A stretch of 64,000 nucleotides of DNA from an uncultured Rhodospirillales bacterium (GTDB lineage Bacteria > Pseudomonadota > Alphaproteobacteria > ATCC43930 > CGMCC-115725), in NCBI GenBank assembly GCA_903828515.1, contig CAIKMD010000007.1, forward strand, positions 558,001-622,000. The letters run 5' to 3'. The first letter of the stretch is position 1, and every line of letters starts with the position of its first letter. This document shows positions 48,247-59,010 of this stretch, one piece after another. A program made the position numbers and the translations under genes. The notes under the pieces are model-generated. The model ran no database searches. It was not told the origin of the DNA and saw only the letters and a list, made by a program, of their open reading frames with translations.

Positions 48247-49157
48247 CGGGCGTCCTCCACCATCCATTTGACCAGATCGACGAACGCGATGCCGTGGTGG
48301 CGCGCGATGTCGGGCACCAGCGATGTCGGCGTCATGCCGGGCTGCGTGTTGACCTCGAGCAGCACCATGCGCCCGGGCTCGCCGGCGGTATCGTCGTAAC
48401 GCAGATCGGCGCGCGACACGCCGCGGCAGCCGAGCGCGCGATGCGCGCGCAAGCCGATATCGAGCGCATCGGCATAGGCGTCGGGATGAATCGGCGCCGG
48501 CATCAGATGCTCGGAGCCGCCCGGCGCGTATTTAGCCGTGTAGTTGTACATCGTCGCGGCGATCGGCCGGATCTCCAGTGCGCCGAGCGCGCGGTCGCCC
48601 ATCACCGCCACGGTGATCTCGCGGCCGGGCACATAGCGTTCGACCATGACCTCGTCGCCGAGATTCCAGTTGCGGACCGCATCGGTCCAGGAATTGTCGC
48701 CGTCGCGCACGATGAAGACGCCGACGCTCGAGCCTTCGCTGGCGGGCTTCACCACGAAGGGCCGCGCCATCACGTCGGCGGCGAGCAGGGCCGCGCGGGT
48801 CACCAGCGCGCTTTCGGCGAGCGGCAGATGGGCGGCGGCGAACACGCTCTTCGCCGTCGGCTTATGCATGGCGACCGCCGAGGCGAGCACGCCGGAATGG
48901 GTGTAGGGCAGGCCGAGCATGTCGAGGACGCTCTGGATGGTACCGTCCTCGCCGCCGCGTCCATGCAGCGCGTTGAACACCACATCGGGTCGCGGCTCGA
49001 GCGCCGCGACCAGCGTGCCGAGATCGCGCGATACGTCGATGCGGGTCACCTGATAGCCGAGCGTCTCCAGGGCGGCAGCGCATTCGTGCCCGCTCACCAG
49101 CGAAACTTCGCGTTCCGCCGACCAGCCACCCATCAGCACCGCGCAGGTCCGGCTCAT
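48234..49157 (-). CDS. ddl: D-alanine--D-alanine ligase
   Basis: 307-residue ATP-grasp enzyme making the D-Ala-D-Ala dipeptide for MurF. VLMGGWSAEREVSLVSG at the N-terminus, FNALHGRGGEDGTIQSVLD, PFVVKPASEGSSVGV (ATP grasp) and the C-terminal LEVNTQPGMTPTSLVP binding Mg. ATG 49157 overlaps the murB stop as ATGA. The short, DdlB-like form agrees with its position in the dcw cluster. Confidence 0.96.
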   Translation of the reverse strand: MSRTCAVLMGGWSAEREVSLVSGHECAAALETLGYQVTRIDVSRDLGTLVAALEPRPDVVFNALHGRGGEDGTIQSVLDMLGLPYTHSGVLASAVAMHKPTAKSVFAAAHLPLAESALVTRAALLAADVMARPFVVKPASEGSSVGVFIVRDGDNSWTDAVRNWNLGDEVMVERYVPGREITVAVMGDRALGALEIRPIAATMYNYTAKYAPGGSEHLMPAPIHPDAYADALDIGLRAHRALGCRGVSRADLRYDDTAGEPGRMVLLEVNTQPGMTPTSLVPDIARHHGIAFVDLVKWMVEDARCAS

Positions 49158-50074
49158 GCGGGCTCTCCCACGCGGCGGATTTCCCATTCGAGGGTGATGC
49201 CGCTCTTGGCAAGAACCTTGGCGCGGACTTCTTCGCCGAGGCCTTCGATGTCGGCGGCGGTCGCCTCGCCGGTGTTGATCAGGAAGTTGGCGTGTTTTTC
49301 CGACACCATCGCCGCGCCGCGCGTCAAACCGCGACAGCCGGCTTCGTCGATGAGTTCCCAGGCCTTGCGGCCCGGCGGATTGGCGAAGGTCGAGCCCCCG
49401 GTGCGGGCGCGGACCGGTTGGCTGGCCTCGCGCGCGGCCTGAATCTCGGCCATGCGGCGCGAGATTGCGAGTTGATCACCGATCTCGCCGACGAAGGTGG
49501 CGCCGACGAAGATCCAGTCCTCGGGCAAGCCGCAATGACGATAAGAGAGTTTGAGCGACGGCACCGACAAATCGTGCTTCCGGCCGTTGGCGTCGAGCAC
49601 GACCGCGCTTTGCAGCACGTCCTTGAACTCGGCGCCGTAAGCGCCGGCGTTCATCCGCAGGCCGCCGCCGACCGTGCCGGGCACGCCCGACAGGAATTCG
49701 AGCCCGGCGATCCCGGCCTGGCGCGCCGCCAGCGCGATGTTGAGATCGAGCGCGCCCGCGCCCGCGGTGACGATGCGGCCTTGCGCGGTGACATCGACGA
49801 AACCGCGCCCGAGCCGGACGACGACGCCCTTGATGCCGCCGTCACGGACGAGAAGATTGGAGGCGACGCCGATCACGATGACCGGCACGTCGGCGGGTTT
49901 CTGCGCGAGGAAGGTGGCAAGATCGTCGATATCGGCGGGACGGAACAGAACCTCGGCGGTGCCGCCGGCGCGAAACCAGGTGATCGGCGCGAGCGGCGCA
50001 TCCGCCGTGATGCGACCGCGCACCTTCGGCAGCCGGTCGATGAGATGCGGATTGCGCGTGGTTGCCGCCATCAT
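49154..50074 (-). CDS. murB: UDP-N-acetylenolpyruvoylglucosamine reductase
   Basis: 306-residue FAD/NADPH enzyme giving UDP-MurNAc. Features: [20 protein letters not shown] (FAD), [39 protein letters not shown], and the C-terminal [23 protein letters not shown] with the catalytic Ser region, then [16 protein letters not shown]. The GSTFANPPG form indicates a type II MurB. ATG 50074 overlaps the murC stop as ATGA, with ATG 50071 as a possible second start. Confidence 0.96.
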   Translation of the reverse strand: MMAATTRNPHLIDRLPKVRGRITADAPLAPITWFRAGGTAEVLFRPADIDDLATFLAQKPADVPVIVIGVASNLLVRDGGIKGVVVRLGRGFVDVTAQGRIVTAGAGALDLNIALAARQAGIAGLEFLSGVPGTVGGGLRMNAGAYGAEFKDVLQSAVVLDANGRKHDLSVPSLKLSYRHCGLPEDWIFVGATFVGEIGDQLAISRRMAEIQAAREASQPVRARTGGSTFANPPGRKAWELIDEAGCRGLTRGAAMVSEKHANFLINTGEATAADIEGLGEEVRAKVLAKSGITLEWEIRRVGEPA

Positions 50075-51477
50075 GGACGCTTTTCCAGTTCGGCGGGCAA
50101 GGTCGCGGCCCAATTGGTGATCGAGCCGGCGCCGAGGCAGACGACGAGATCGCCGCTCTTGGCAATACCGGCAACGGTCGCCGCCAATTCGGCGGGCGAG
50201 GACAGCGGCAAAACCTGGCGATGGCCGCGCGCGCGCAAGCCCTCGACCAGTGCGTCGCGCGATGCGCCCTCGATCGGCGCTTCGCCGGCGGCATAGACGT
50301 CGGCGACGATCACCGCATCGGCGTCGTTGAAGCAGGTGCAGAATTCGACGAAGAGATTGGCAAGCCGCGTGTAGCGATGCGGCTGGACCACGGCGATGAC
50401 CTTGCCGGCGGTCGCATCACGCGCGGCGCTCAGCACCGCCGCGATCTCGACCGGGTGATGCGCGTAATCGTCGATCACGGTAATGCCGCGCGCTTCGCCG
50501 ATTTTGGTGAAGCGGCGCTTGACGCCTTTGAACTCGGCGAGCGCCGCGCGCAGGATGTCGTCGCCCAGTCGCAATTCGCGCGCGACCGCGACGGCGGCGA
50601 GCGAGTTCTGGACGTTGTGCCGACCGAACATCGGCAGGGTCAGCCCGGTAATGGTGCGGCTGGTATTGAGCCGGCGATCGGCGATCACCACGTCGTAGCG
50701 CGCGCCCGCGCGGCCGAGCTCGACATTGATCGCGCGGATATCGGCCTGCGGACTGAAGCCGTAAGTCGCGATCCGCCGTTCGGAGAAACGCGGGATCATC
50801 GCCTGAACGACCGGATGGTCGATGCAAAGGATGTCGAGGCCGTAGAACGGAACGCTGCCGGCGAAGGTCTCGAACCCCTGCTGCAAGGCTTCGAAACTGC
50901 CGTAATGATCGAGATGCTCGGGATCGATGTTGGTGATGACCGCGATGGTCGCCGGCAATTTCACGAACGTGCCGTCGCTTTCGTCGGCCTCGACCACCAT
51001 CCAGTCGCCCGAACCCAGATGCGCATTGGTGCCGTGGGCGTTGATGATACCGCCGTTGATGATGGTGGGATCGCGTCCCGCCGCTTCGAGCAGCGCGCCG
51101 ATCATCGATGTGGTGGTGGTCTTGCCGTGTGTGCCCGCGACCGCGATCGCCCATTTGAGGCGCATCAGTTCGCCGAGCATTTCGGCGCGGCGCACGACCG
51201 GAAGAAGACGCTGGCGCGCGGCCTGAACTTCGGGATTGTCGGATTTCACCGCCGACGAAGTCACCACGACGCGCGCATCGCCGAGATTGTCGGGCTTATG
51301 GCCGATCGCGACGCGAATGCCGAGCGATTGCAGGCGGCGGACATTGGCGCCGTCGGCGACGTCGCTGCCCTGCACGTCATAGCCGAGATTTTTCAGAATC
51401 TCGGCGATGCCGCTCATGCCGATGCCGCCGATGCCGATGAAATGAATCGTGCCGATGTCGATCGGGAGCGCCCTCAT
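50071..51477 (-). CDS. murC: UDP-N-acetylmuramate--L-alanine ligase
   Basis: 468-residue Mur ligase adding L-Ala to UDP-MurNAc. [18 protein letters not shown] binds the nucleotide, [15 protein letters not shown] is the ATP loop, [12 protein letters not shown] and [11 protein letters not shown] follow, and [14 protein letters not shown] is the C-terminal domain signature. ATG 51477 overlaps the murG stop as ATGA; the ORF-track start is a shadow extension. Confidence 0.97.
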   Translation of the reverse strand: MRALPIDIGTIHFIGIGGIGMSGIAEILKNLGYDVQGSDVADGANVRRLQSLGIRVAIGHKPDNLGDARVVVTSSAVKSDNPEVQAARQRLLPVVRRAEMLGELMRLKWAIAVAGTHGKTTTTSMIGALLEAAGRDPTIINGGIINAHGTNAHLGSGDWMVVEADESDGTFVKLPATIAVITNIDPEHLDHYGSFEALQQGFETFAGSVPFYGLDILCIDHPVVQAMIPRFSERRIATYGFSPQADIRAINVELGRAGARYDVVIADRRLNTSRTITGLTLPMFGRHNVQNSLAAVAVARELRLGDDILRAALAEFKGVKRRFTKIGEARGITVIDDYAHHPVEIAAVLSAARDATAGKVIAVVQPHRYTRLANLFVEFCTCFNDADAVIVADVYAAGEAPIEGASRDALVEGLRARGHRQVLPLSSPAELAATVAGIAKSGDLVVCLGAGSITNWAATLPAELEKRP

Positions 51478-52559
51478 GCGGCGCACTCCATCACCAGATC
51501 GGCGAGCCGCTCGGCCGCGTCGGGCCGGCCCAGCGCATGCGCGGCGGCCGCGGCGGCCCGCAAGGCGTCGGGCGCGGTGAGCAAGCTCGTCAGTTGTGCG
51601 GCCAAGGCCTCGGGCGTGAATTCGGGCTCGGGCATGACCCAGGCGGCGCCGGCATTGGCCAGCGCGCGCGCATTGACGCTTTGATGATCGTCGGCAGCCG
51701 CGGCGAACGGCACCAGGATCGACGGGCGTCCGACGACGCACAACTCGGCCACCGTCGAGGCGCCGGCGCGGCAGATTACCAGATGCGTGGCCGCGAGCCG
51801 CTCGGGAATGTCGTGAAAGAAAGAGGCGACCTCGGCGTCGATGCCGCTGGAGCGATGGGTCGCGCGGACCTGCTCGACATCCTCGGGCCGCGCTTGCTGC
51901 GCGAGCTTCACCCGCGCTTTGAGCGCGGGCGGCAGGAGGCCGAGCGCCGAGGGAATGACGGTCGAGAGGATGCGCGCGCCCTGGCTGCCGCCGGTGACGA
52001 GAAGATTGATCGTGTCGGTCGGCGCTTGATAGGCGACGCCGCGTTGCCGGGTGGCTTCGGGCCGCACCGGATTGCCGACCACGACGCTGCGCGCCGTATC
52101 GGCGGCGCTCAAGCCTTGCGTGCCGGGGAAAGACGTCGCGATGCGCGAGACACGCGGCGCCAGTAGCCGGTTGGCGCGGCCGACCAGCGCGTTCTGTTCG
52201 TGCAAAACGGTCGCGACGCGCTGGCGCCGTGCGCCGAGCATCGTCGGAACCGACGGATAGCCGCCGAAGCCCACGGCGACGGCGGGGCGCAAGGCGCGCA
52301 GCAGCTTGCCGGCTGCGAGCGTGCCGATCAGCATTTCGGCGAGACCCAAAGCCTTCTGCACGATGCCGGCGCCGAGGCGTCCGGCCGGAATGCGATGCAG
52401 CGCCACGCCCGGCAGGCGTTCGGTGAAGGCCTGGCCGCGCCGATCGGTGATGAGGGCGACGCGGCAGCCGCGATTGAGCAAGGCGCTCGCGAGCGCTTCG
52501 GCGGGGAACATATGACCGCCGGTTCCACCGGCGGCGAGGACGACGAGTTGTCCCGTCAT
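51474..52559 (-). CDS. murG: Lipid II-forming GlcNAc transferase MurG
   Basis: 361-residue peripheral membrane glycosyltransferase (GT28) that turns lipid I into lipid [19 protein letters not shown] (G-loop 1), [34 protein letters not shown], and C-terminal [40 protein letters not shown] and DDHQSVNA for UDP-GlcNAc. ATG 52559 overlaps the ftsW stop as ATGA. Confidence 0.97.
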   Translation of the reverse strand: MTGQLVVLAAGGTGGHMFPAEALASALLNRGCRVALITDRRGQAFTERLPGVALHRIPAGRLGAGIVQKALGLAEMLIGTLAAGKLLRALRPAVAVGFGGYPSVPTMLGARRQRVATVLHEQNALVGRANRLLAPRVSRIATSFPGTQGLSAADTARSVVVGNPVRPEATRQRGVAYQAPTDTINLLVTGGSQGARILSTVIPSALGLLPPALKARVKLAQQARPEDVEQVRATHRSSGIDAEVASFFHDIPERLAATHLVICRAGASTVAELCVVGRPSILVPFAAAADDHQSVNARALANAGAAWVMPEPEFTPEALAAQLTSLLTAPDALRAAAAAAHALGRPDAAERLADLVMECAA

Positions 52560-53674
52560 GCGTCCGCGTCTCCGAATCGCCGTCGGGTCAACGCCAAAGC
52601 CATGCCCATGCCGAGCCCCAGCGCCAGCATCGACGAACCGCCGTAAGAGATGAACGGCAGCGTCATGCCCTTGGTCGGCATCAAGTGCAGGCTCGACGCC
52701 ATGTTGACGATCGCCTGCAAGCCGAACTGAACGAAGAGCCCGGTGGCGGCGAGGACGACGAAGAGATTGTGTTCCTGCAGCAGCCGCGAGAAGCCGCGCA
52801 GGACGACGAAGGCGAACAGTGCGACGATGATCAGGCAGACGATCAGACCCAATTCCTCGCCGGCGACGGCGAAGACGAAATCGGCATGCGCATCGGGCAG
52901 GAACAGTTTGACGGTGCCTTCGCCCGGACCCTTGCCCCACAGTCCGCCATTCATGAAGGCGTCCATCGAGCGATCGACCTGATAGGAATCGCCGCTGGCG
53001 GGATCGATGAAGCGATCGATGCGGCTTGCGACGTGCGGCAGGAGAAGATAAGCGCCCGCCAGCCCGCCGACCGCGGCGATCAGCAGCAGCACGACCCAGA
53101 TCAGCGACAATCCGGCGAGGAAGAACTGGGTGAACCACACCGCCGACACCACGGCGGTCATGCCGAGATCGGGCTGACGGATCAGGAGGCCGACGACGAT
53201 CCCGTAAAGAATGATCGCGATCCATTTACCGGGGAATTCGGGCCGCACCCGGTTTTGCGCGAAGAGCCACGCGGTGACGACGGCGAAACAGGGCTTCACG
53301 AATTCCGACGGTTGCAGCGACAGGCCGGGCAGATCGATCCAGCGCCGCGCGCCTTTGATCTCGACGCCGCCGATCAATGTGTAAGCGAGTGCGACGAGCG
53401 CGAGGGAAAATCCCGCCAGGGCGAGAAGGCGGACCGCGCGCGGGCTCAGGAGCGAGATGCTGAACATCAACGCCAACGCGACGGGCAGAACCGCGAAGTA
53501 ACGGCGCACGAAATGCAATCCGTCGGTGCCGATGCGCTCGGCGACGGCAGGGCTCGCCGCCATGACGAGAAGCGAGCCGAAGCAGACAAGGGCGAGGATG
53601 GCGAGGATCGACCAGCGGTCGACGGTCCACCACCATTGTGCCGTGAGACTGCGGTCGGTGCGGGCAAAGGTCAT
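52556..53674 (-). CDS. ftsW: Peptidoglycan glycosyltransferase FtsW
   Basis: 372-residue SEDS-family polymerase of septal glycan, partner of FtsI. About ten membrane segments; conserved [63 protein letters not shown] (catalytic-site Asp region) and [18 protein letters not shown] 53674 overlaps the murD stop as ATGA; the long upstream ORF extension is a shadow of murD. Confidence 0.96.
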   Translation of the reverse strand: MTFARTDRSLTAQWWWTVDRWSILAILALVCFGSLLVMAASPAVAERIGTDGLHFVRRYFAVLPVALALMFSISLLSPRAVRLLALAGFSLALVALAYTLIGGVEIKGARRWIDLPGLSLQPSEFVKPCFAVVTAWLFAQNRVRPEFPGKWIAIILYGIVVGLLIRQPDLGMTAVVSAVWFTQFFLAGLSLIWVVLLLIAAVGGLAGAYLLLPHVASRIDRFIDPASGDSYQVDRSMDAFMNGGLWGKGPGEGTVKLFLPDAHADFVFAVAGEELGLIVCLIIVALFAFVVLRGFSRLLQEHNLFVVLAATGLFVQFGLQAIVNMASSLHLMPTKGMTLPFISYGGSSMLALGLGMGMALALTRRRFGDADA

Positions 53675-55044
53675 GCGCGCGCTCCCGGTTTCAAAGCTTC
53701 GACGAGATGGCGGAAGGCTTCGCCGCGTGCCTCGAAATCGGTGAACTGATCGAACGAGGCGCAAGCGGGCGAGAGAAGAACCGTGCCGCCCGGTTGCGCC
53801 ATCGCGCGTGCGTCGTTCAGCGCGGTGGCGAGATCGCCCGATCGGGTGAACGGAACTTGCCCCGACAAGGTCGCGGCGAAAGCGGGCGCCGCTTCGCCGA
53901 TCAGGAAGGCATGGCGGATGCGCGGAAAATAGGGAGCGAGCGAGGCGATGCCGCCTTCCTTGGCGACGCCGCCCGCGATCCAGCAGATGTCGTCGTAGCA
54001 GGCGAGGGCCTTCGCGGTGGCGTCGGCGTTGGTCGCCTTGCTGTCGTTGACGTAGCGCACGCCGTCGATGGTCGCGATCAGTTCCTGGCGATGCGCGAGG
54101 CCGGGGAAGGTCTTGATCCCTTGCGCGGCGGTGCCTGCCTCGATGCCGAGGCAGCGCGCTGCGGCGAAAGCGGCAGCGGCGTTCTGCCAGTTGTGGCGGC
54201 CGGGGAGCCGCTCGGCTTCGGCGAGATCGAGAATTTCGGCGTGGGTATGGTCGATGTCGTCGACGAGACGGCCGCGCGCGACATAGACGCCGCCGGGCGC
54301 CGCTTGCTCGGCCGAGATCGGCACGACTTTGCGGCCCGCGGCGCTGAGTTTGTCGGCGATCGCACGGCACAGCGCGTCGTCGAGGCCGATCACCGCGGCC
54401 TGGCGGGCGCTCTGATTGTCGAAGATGCGTTCCTTGGCCGCGACATAGCCGGCCATGCCGCCGTGACGGTCGAGATGATCGGGCGTGATGTTGAGCAGGA
54501 TCGCGACGTCGCAAGCAAGCGTGTGGGTGAGTTCGAGCTGATAGGAACTCAGTTCGAGAACGTAGATGCCGTCGGCACCGAGCGAATCGAGCAGGAGTGC
54601 CGCGATGCCGAGATTGCCGCCGATCGCGACCGGACGGCCCGCCTCTTTCAGAATGTGGCCGAGCAGCGCGGTGGTGGTGGACTTGCCGTTGGTGCCGGTG
54701 ATGCCGGCATAACGCGCCTCGCGCCGGCTGCGCGCCAGCAACTCAATGTCGCTGATGATCGCGATGCCGGCATCGCGCATACGCGCGGCGACCTTGTGCG
54801 GTGTCGGGAAGGTCGAGGGGATGCCCGGCGACAGGACCAGCGCGCGAACCGCCGACAGATCGGTGCTGCGCAAGTCCGCAACCGACAGGCCAAGCGCCGT
54901 CGCCGCGTCGCGTTTCTTGGCGTCGTCGTCCCAGGCGAGCACGCGGGCGCCGCCTTTCTTCAAGGCTTCGGCCGCGGCCAGGCCCGAGCGCGCGAGGCCC
55001 ATCACCGCCACTGTCTCATCCTTGAAGCCGGTAACTTCGATCAT
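53671..55044 (-). CDS. murD: UDP-N-acetylmuramoylalanine--D-glutamate ligase
   Basis: 457-residue Mur ligase adding D-Glu. VAVMGLARSGLAAAEALKKGG nucleotide fold, LVLSPGIPSTFP, ITGTNGKSTTTALLGHIL ATP loop, ELSSYQLELT, NITPDHLDRHG, and C-terminal FPGLAHRQELIATIDGVRYVNDSKATNADAT. It starts 7 nt after mraY and overlaps ftsW by 4 nt. Confidence 0.97.
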   Translation of the reverse strand: MIEVTGFKDETVAVMGLARSGLAAAEALKKGGARVLAWDDDAKKRDAATALGLSVADLRSTDLSAVRALVLSPGIPSTFPTPHKVAARMRDAGIAIISDIELLARSRREARYAGITGTNGKSTTTALLGHILKEAGRPVAIGGNLGIAALLLDSLGADGIYVLELSSYQLELTHTLACDVAILLNITPDHLDRHGGMAGYVAAKERIFDNQSARQAAVIGLDDALCRAIADKLSAAGRKVVPISAEQAAPGGVYVARGRLVDDIDHTHAEILDLAEAERLPGRHNWQNAAAAFAAARCLGIEAGTAAQGIKTFPGLAHRQELIATIDGVRYVNDSKATNADATAKALACYDDICWIAGGVAKEGGIASLAPYFPRIRHAFLIGEAAPAFAATLSGQVPFTRSGDLATALNDARAMAQPGGTVLLSPACASFDQFTDFEARGEAFRHLVEALKPGARA

Positions 55045-55051
55045 GCGCGGC

Positions 55052-56140
55052 TCACCTCAACTTCAACGTCGAGAGGCCGGCGATCGCCAGGATCGAGGCG
55101 ATGATCCAGAAGCGAATGACGATGGTCGGTTCGGCCCAGCCCTTCTTCTCGAAGTGATGGTGCAGCGGCGCCATGCGGAAGACGCGCTTGCCGGTGAGCT
55201 TGAAGCTGGCGACCTGGACGATGACCGAGGCGGTCTCGAGCACGAACAACCCGCCGATGATGGCGAGAACCAATTCGTGCTTGGTGATGACCGCGACGAT
55301 GCCGAGCGCCGCGCCGATGGCGAGCGAACCGGTGTCGCCCATGAACACCATCGCCGGCGGCGCGTTGAACCACAGGAAGCCCAAGGCTGCGCCGACCATC
55401 GCGGCGCAGAACACGGCCAGTTCGCCGGTGCCCGGCACGTGCTGAATCTGCAGATAGTTCGAGAATACCGCGTTGCCGACGAGATAGGCGATCAGCAGGA
55501 AGCAGCTTGCCGCGATCATCGCCGGCACGATCGCGAGCCCGTCGAGCCCGTCGGTGAGGTTCACGGCGTTGGACGCGCCGGTGATGACGAATACGGCGAC
55601 CGGGATGAAGAACCAGCCGAGCGGAACAAGGACGGCCTTGAAGAAAGGAATCGCGAAGCCGGTCGCGAGGGGTTCGCGGGTCACCACCATAAAAGCGATG
55701 GCGGCGATCGTGCCGATCACGATCTCGGCAAGGAGCTTCACTTTGCCCGGCACGCCCTTGTGCGAGCGGCGCGAAAGTTTGCTGTAGTCGTCGAGAAAAC
55801 CGATCATGCCGAAGCCCAGCGTCACGATCAGCGTGATCCAGACATAGGCATTGGTGAGATCGGCCCAGAGCAGCGTCGAGATCGACAGTGCGAGAAGGAT
55901 CAGGAATCCGCCCATGGTGGGCGTACCCTTTTTCGTGAGGAGATGCGTCTCGGGTCCGTCGGTGCGGATCGGTTGACCGTCGCCCTGGATCGAGCGCAAC
56001 CAGTTGATGATCGGTTGGCCGCACAGGAAACTGATGAACAGGGCGGTTACGACGGCGCCGGCCGACCGGAACGTCAGATAACGGAAAAGATTGAACGGCC
56101 CGAAGAGATCGGCCAGCGGCGAGAGAAGATGATACAGCAT
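55052..56140 (-). CDS. mraY: Phospho-N-acetylmuramoyl-pentapeptide-transferase MraY
   Basis: 362-residue integral membrane transferase forming lipid I on undecaprenyl phosphate. Signature elements: [28 protein letters not shown] (the catalytic aspartates), [35 protein letters not shown] and [15 protein letters not shown]. Full length, with ten or so hydrophobic helices. It starts 6 nt after murF. Confidence 0.97.
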   Translation of the reverse strand: MLYHLLSPLADLFGPFNLFRYLTFRSAGAVVTALFISFLCGQPIINWLRSIQGDGQPIRTDGPETHLLTKKGTPTMGGFLILLALSISTLLWADLTNAYVWITLIVTLGFGMIGFLDDYSKLSRRSHKGVPGKVKLLAEIVIGTIAAIAFMVVTREPLATGFAIPFFKAVLVPLGWFFIPVAVFVITGASNAVNLTDGLDGLAIVPAMIAASCFLLIAYLVGNAVFSNYLQIQHVPGTGELAVFCAAMVGAALGFLWFNAPPAMVFMGDTGSLAIGAALGIVAVITKHELVLAIIGGLFVLETASVIVQVASFKLTGKRVFRMAPLHHHFEKKGWAEPTIVIRFWIIASILAIAGLSTLKLR

Positions 56141-56146
56141 GGCCGC

Positions 56147-57562
56147 TTAGCCTTTCACCGCGCAGGGCGCGGGTTTGGCGGCGACAAGCTTCGTCACCAG
56201 TTCATAAACGCGGCTGCCATGCGAACCTTTGGCGAGGACCACATCGCCCGGCTTGAGTTTTTTATCGAGCATCGCGGCTAATTCGGCGACGGTTGCGGCA
56301 TGGCCGCCGCGCCGCTTGGCGGGCAGTGCCGCATCGAGCGCCTGCATCGTGTCGCCGAGCGTGAAGACCAACGCGATGTCGGCATCGGCGATCGGGGCGG
56401 CGAGTTCGGCGTGCAATCGGGGGGCTTCGGTGCCGAGTTCCAGCATGTCGCCGAGCACGGCGATGCGCCGTCCGCCGGCAATCGGCTCGATCGCGCCGAG
56501 AACCGCGAAGGCCGCGCGCATCGAAGCGGGATTGGCGTTGTAACTGTCGTCGATCAGCTCGACGGTGCCGCCGTTCATCGTAATTTGAAAGCGCTTGCCA
56601 CGTCCTTCGAGCGCGCTGAGCGTCGCCATCGCGCCGGCGGCCACGCCCACATCGGCGTCGGCGGCTTTGACCGCGGCGAGCACGGCAAGGCTGTTCATCA
56701 CCCAGTGACGGCCCGGCAGCGAGATCGAATAGTCGAAAACCTCGCCCATCACCGACGCGGTGACCGCGCTTGCCGTCGCATGGAGATGACAATCGACGAG
56801 CCGCACGGTGGCATCCGGATGGCTGCCGAAACTGATGACGCGCGATACGCCCGCCGCGCGCGCGGCGCGCAGCAGACGCTCGAATTGGGGGTTGTCGCGG
56901 TTGAGAATCGCCGCGCCGCCGGGCGTGAGACCCTTGAAGATTTCGGCCTTGGCGTCGGCGATGGCCTCGATCGACGCAAAGAAGCCGAGATGCGCCGCCT
57001 CGACCGTGGTGATGATCGCGATGTCGGGCCGCACCATCCGGGTCAACGCGTCGATCTCGCCGGAATGGTTCATGCCGAGTTCGAACACGCCGTAAGCGGC
57101 ATCGCGCGGCATGCGCGCCAGCGACAGCGGCACGCCCCATTGATTGTTGAGGCTGCCGGCCGAGGCATAGGCACGGCCCTGGCGTTCGAAGGCGCGCTTT
57201 AAGGCTTCCTTCGTGCCGGTCTTGCCGACGCTGCCGGTGACGGCGACGATCTTGGCCTCGCTGCGCGCGCGCGCGGCGCGGCCCATTTCCTCGAGCCCCT
57301 TCTGGGTGTCGCCGACGATCAGCAAAGGCGCGTCGGCGGCGATACCGTCGGGCCGGCGCGATACCAGCGCGGCGGCGGCGCCTTTCGCGAGGGCGGCGGC
57401 GACGTAATCATGCCCGTCGAAATTCGGTCCGCTCAACGCGATGAAGAGATCGCCGAGTTCGACCGTGCGGCTGTCGATCGAGACGCCGGCGGCATGCCAA
57501 TCGCCCGATGAACTTCCACCAGTCGCGGCGACAGCCTCGGCAGCGCTCCAGAGCGGCATCAT
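56147..57562 (-). CDS. murF: UDP-MurNAc-tripeptide--D-Ala-D-Ala ligase MurF
   Basis: 471-residue Mur ligase adding the D-Ala-D-Ala made by Ddl. VSIDSRTVELGDLFIAL, VAVTGSVGKTGTKEALKRAF (ATP loop), ASAGSLNNQWGVPLSLARMP, FELGMNHSGEIDALT, IITTVEAAHLGFF and IDDSYNANPASMRAA are the family markers. The start is ATGATG at 57562, overlapping the murE stop by 4 nt; the long ORF-track extension is a murE shadow. Confidence 0.96.
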   Translation of the reverse strand: MMPLWSAAEAVAATGGSSSGDWHAAGVSIDSRTVELGDLFIALSGPNFDGHDYVAAALAKGAAAALVSRRPDGIAADAPLLIVGDTQKGLEEMGRAARARSEAKIVAVTGSVGKTGTKEALKRAFERQGRAYASAGSLNNQWGVPLSLARMPRDAAYGVFELGMNHSGEIDALTRMVRPDIAIITTVEAAHLGFFASIEAIADAKAEIFKGLTPGGAAILNRDNPQFERLLRAARAAGVSRVISFGSHPDATVRLVDCHLHATASAVTASVMGEVFDYSISLPGRHWVMNSLAVLAAVKAADADVGVAAGAMATLSALEGRGKRFQITMNGGTVELIDDSYNANPASMRAAFAVLGAIEPIAGGRRIAVLGDMLELGTEAPRLHAELAAPIADADIALVFTLGDTMQALDAALPAKRRGGHAATVAELAAMLDKKLKPGDVVLAKGSHGSRVYELVTKLVAAKPAPCAVKG

Positions 57563-59010
57563 CCCCGCCCTCGCTCGGCCAAGGCCGCGCGCGCCATCTC
57601 GGCGTCGTCGAAAGGCAAGGTCTCGGTGCCGACGATCTGGCCGCGCTCGTGGCCCTTGCCGGCGATGAGGACGAGATCGCCTTGTTTCATGTCGGCGATG
57701 GCGGTGCGGATCGCGATGGCGCGGTCGTCGAACTCCTCGCCCTTGGGGCACGCGGCGAGCACGGCGCGTCGAATGAGCGCGGCATCTTCGCCGCGCGGAT
57801 TGTCGTCGGTGACGAGAACGCGGTCGGCCAGCTTCTCGGCGATGGCGCCCATTTGCGGACGCTTGCCGGCATCGCGATCGCCGCCGCAGCCGAAGACCAC
57901 GACGAGCTTGCCGGTGCAGAACGGGCGCAAGGCAGTGAGCGCAACCTGAAGCGCGTCGGGCGTGTGCGCGTAATCGACGATCACCGCGTCGTCGCCGATG
58001 CGCTGCATACGGCCGGGAACACCGGTGAGCGAGGCAATCGTCGCGAGCACTTTCGACGGCTCGGCGCCGCAACCGATCGCCAGACCGGCGGCGGCGAGCG
58101 CGTTATAGGCCTGAAACGCGCCCATCAAGGGGAGCACGATGTCATGTTTTTCCCCGAAGCCGGAAAACCGGATCCGCTGGCCCAAACCTTCGGGCAGGGC
58201 ATCCGACAGCCAGAGATCGGCCGCCGGGTTGCGACCGTAAGTCAGCGTGGTCTGGCCGCGGCCGCGAATCAGCATCGAGAGGCGCGACGTCTGGCTGGCG
58301 TCCACATTGAGAACGGCCGTGCCGTCCTTCGGCAACAGCTCGGTAAAGAGCCGCGCCTTGGCGAGGAAATAGGAATCCATGTCGACGTGGTAGTCGAGAT
58401 GATCGCGCGTCAGGTTGGTGAATGCCGCAGCTTTGAGCGCGACGCCGTCGAGCCGGTACTGATGCAGCCCATGGCTCGATGCTTCGAGCGCGACATGCGC
58501 GATGCCGGATGCGGCAAGATCGTGCAGATCGCGATGAAGCGTGATCGGGTCGGGGGTCGTCAGGCTGCCGGGCCGCGCGACGCCGGTGCCGAAAATGCCG
58601 ATCGTGCCGATGCTGGCGGCCTTCAGGCCGAGCTGTTCCCAGATCTGCCGCAGGAAGACGGTGACCGAGGTCTTGCCGTTGGTGCCGGTGACCGCGGCCA
58701 TCGTCTCGGGCTGCGGCGCGTAAAACCGCGCGGCCATCTTCGCGAGGCGCCGGCGTGGATTGGGATCGGCAAGCACCGCGACATCGGCGGGTGCGTTGAT
58801 CGAATCCTGGCCGAGAACAGCGACCGCGCCGTTGCGAATGGCGTCGGCGACGAAACGGCTGCCATCGGCATGCGCGCCGGCGAGCGCGGCAAAGAGGTAG
58901 CCGGGTTTCACCGCGCGGGAATCCGACGCAAGCCCGAGGATTTCAGGGTTCAGCGCCCCTGGCCTCAGGCTTGGCGTGGTTCCGCCTTCCATGAGCTCAG
59001 TTAGACGCAA
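57559..59010 (-). CDS. murE: UDP-MurNAc-tripeptide synthetase MurE (meso-diaminopimelate-adding)
   Basis: 483-residue Mur ligase. ILGLASDSRAVKPGYLFAAL, VTGTNGKTSVTVFLRQIW (ATP loop), TTPDPITLHRDL, LEASSHGLHQYRLDGV, FTNLTRDHLDYH and the amino-acid selecting motif DDNPRGED, whose DNPR indicates meso-DAP. The start is uncertain: TTG 59010 gives the usual MRLTELM N-terminus and overlaps ftsI by 14 nt, while ATG 58992 lies 4 nt after the ftsI stop but trims that strand. Neither has a clear ribosome-binding site. Confidence 0.95.
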   Translation of the reverse strand: MRLTELMEGGTTPSLRPGALNPEILGLASDSRAVKPGYLFAALAGAHADGSRFVADAIRNGAVAVLGQDSINAPADVAVLADPNPRRRLAKMAARFYAPQPETMAAVTGTNGKTSVTVFLRQIWEQLGLKAASIGTIGIFGTGVARPGSLTTPDPITLHRDLHDLAASGIAHVALEASSHGLHQYRLDGVALKAAAFTNLTRDHLDYHVDMDSYFLAKARLFTELLPKDGTAVLNVDASQTSRLSMLIRGRGQTTLTYGRNPAADLWLSDALPEGLGQRIRFSGFGEKHDIVLPLMGAFQAYNALAAAGLAIGCGAEPSKVLATIASLTGVPGRMQRIGDDAVIVDYAHTPDALQVALTALRPFCTGKLVVVFGCGGDRDAGKRPQMGAIAEKLADRVLVTDDNPRGEDAALIRRAVLAACPKGEEFDDRAIAIRTAIADMKQGDLVLIAGKGHERGQIVGTETLPFDDAEMARAALAERGRG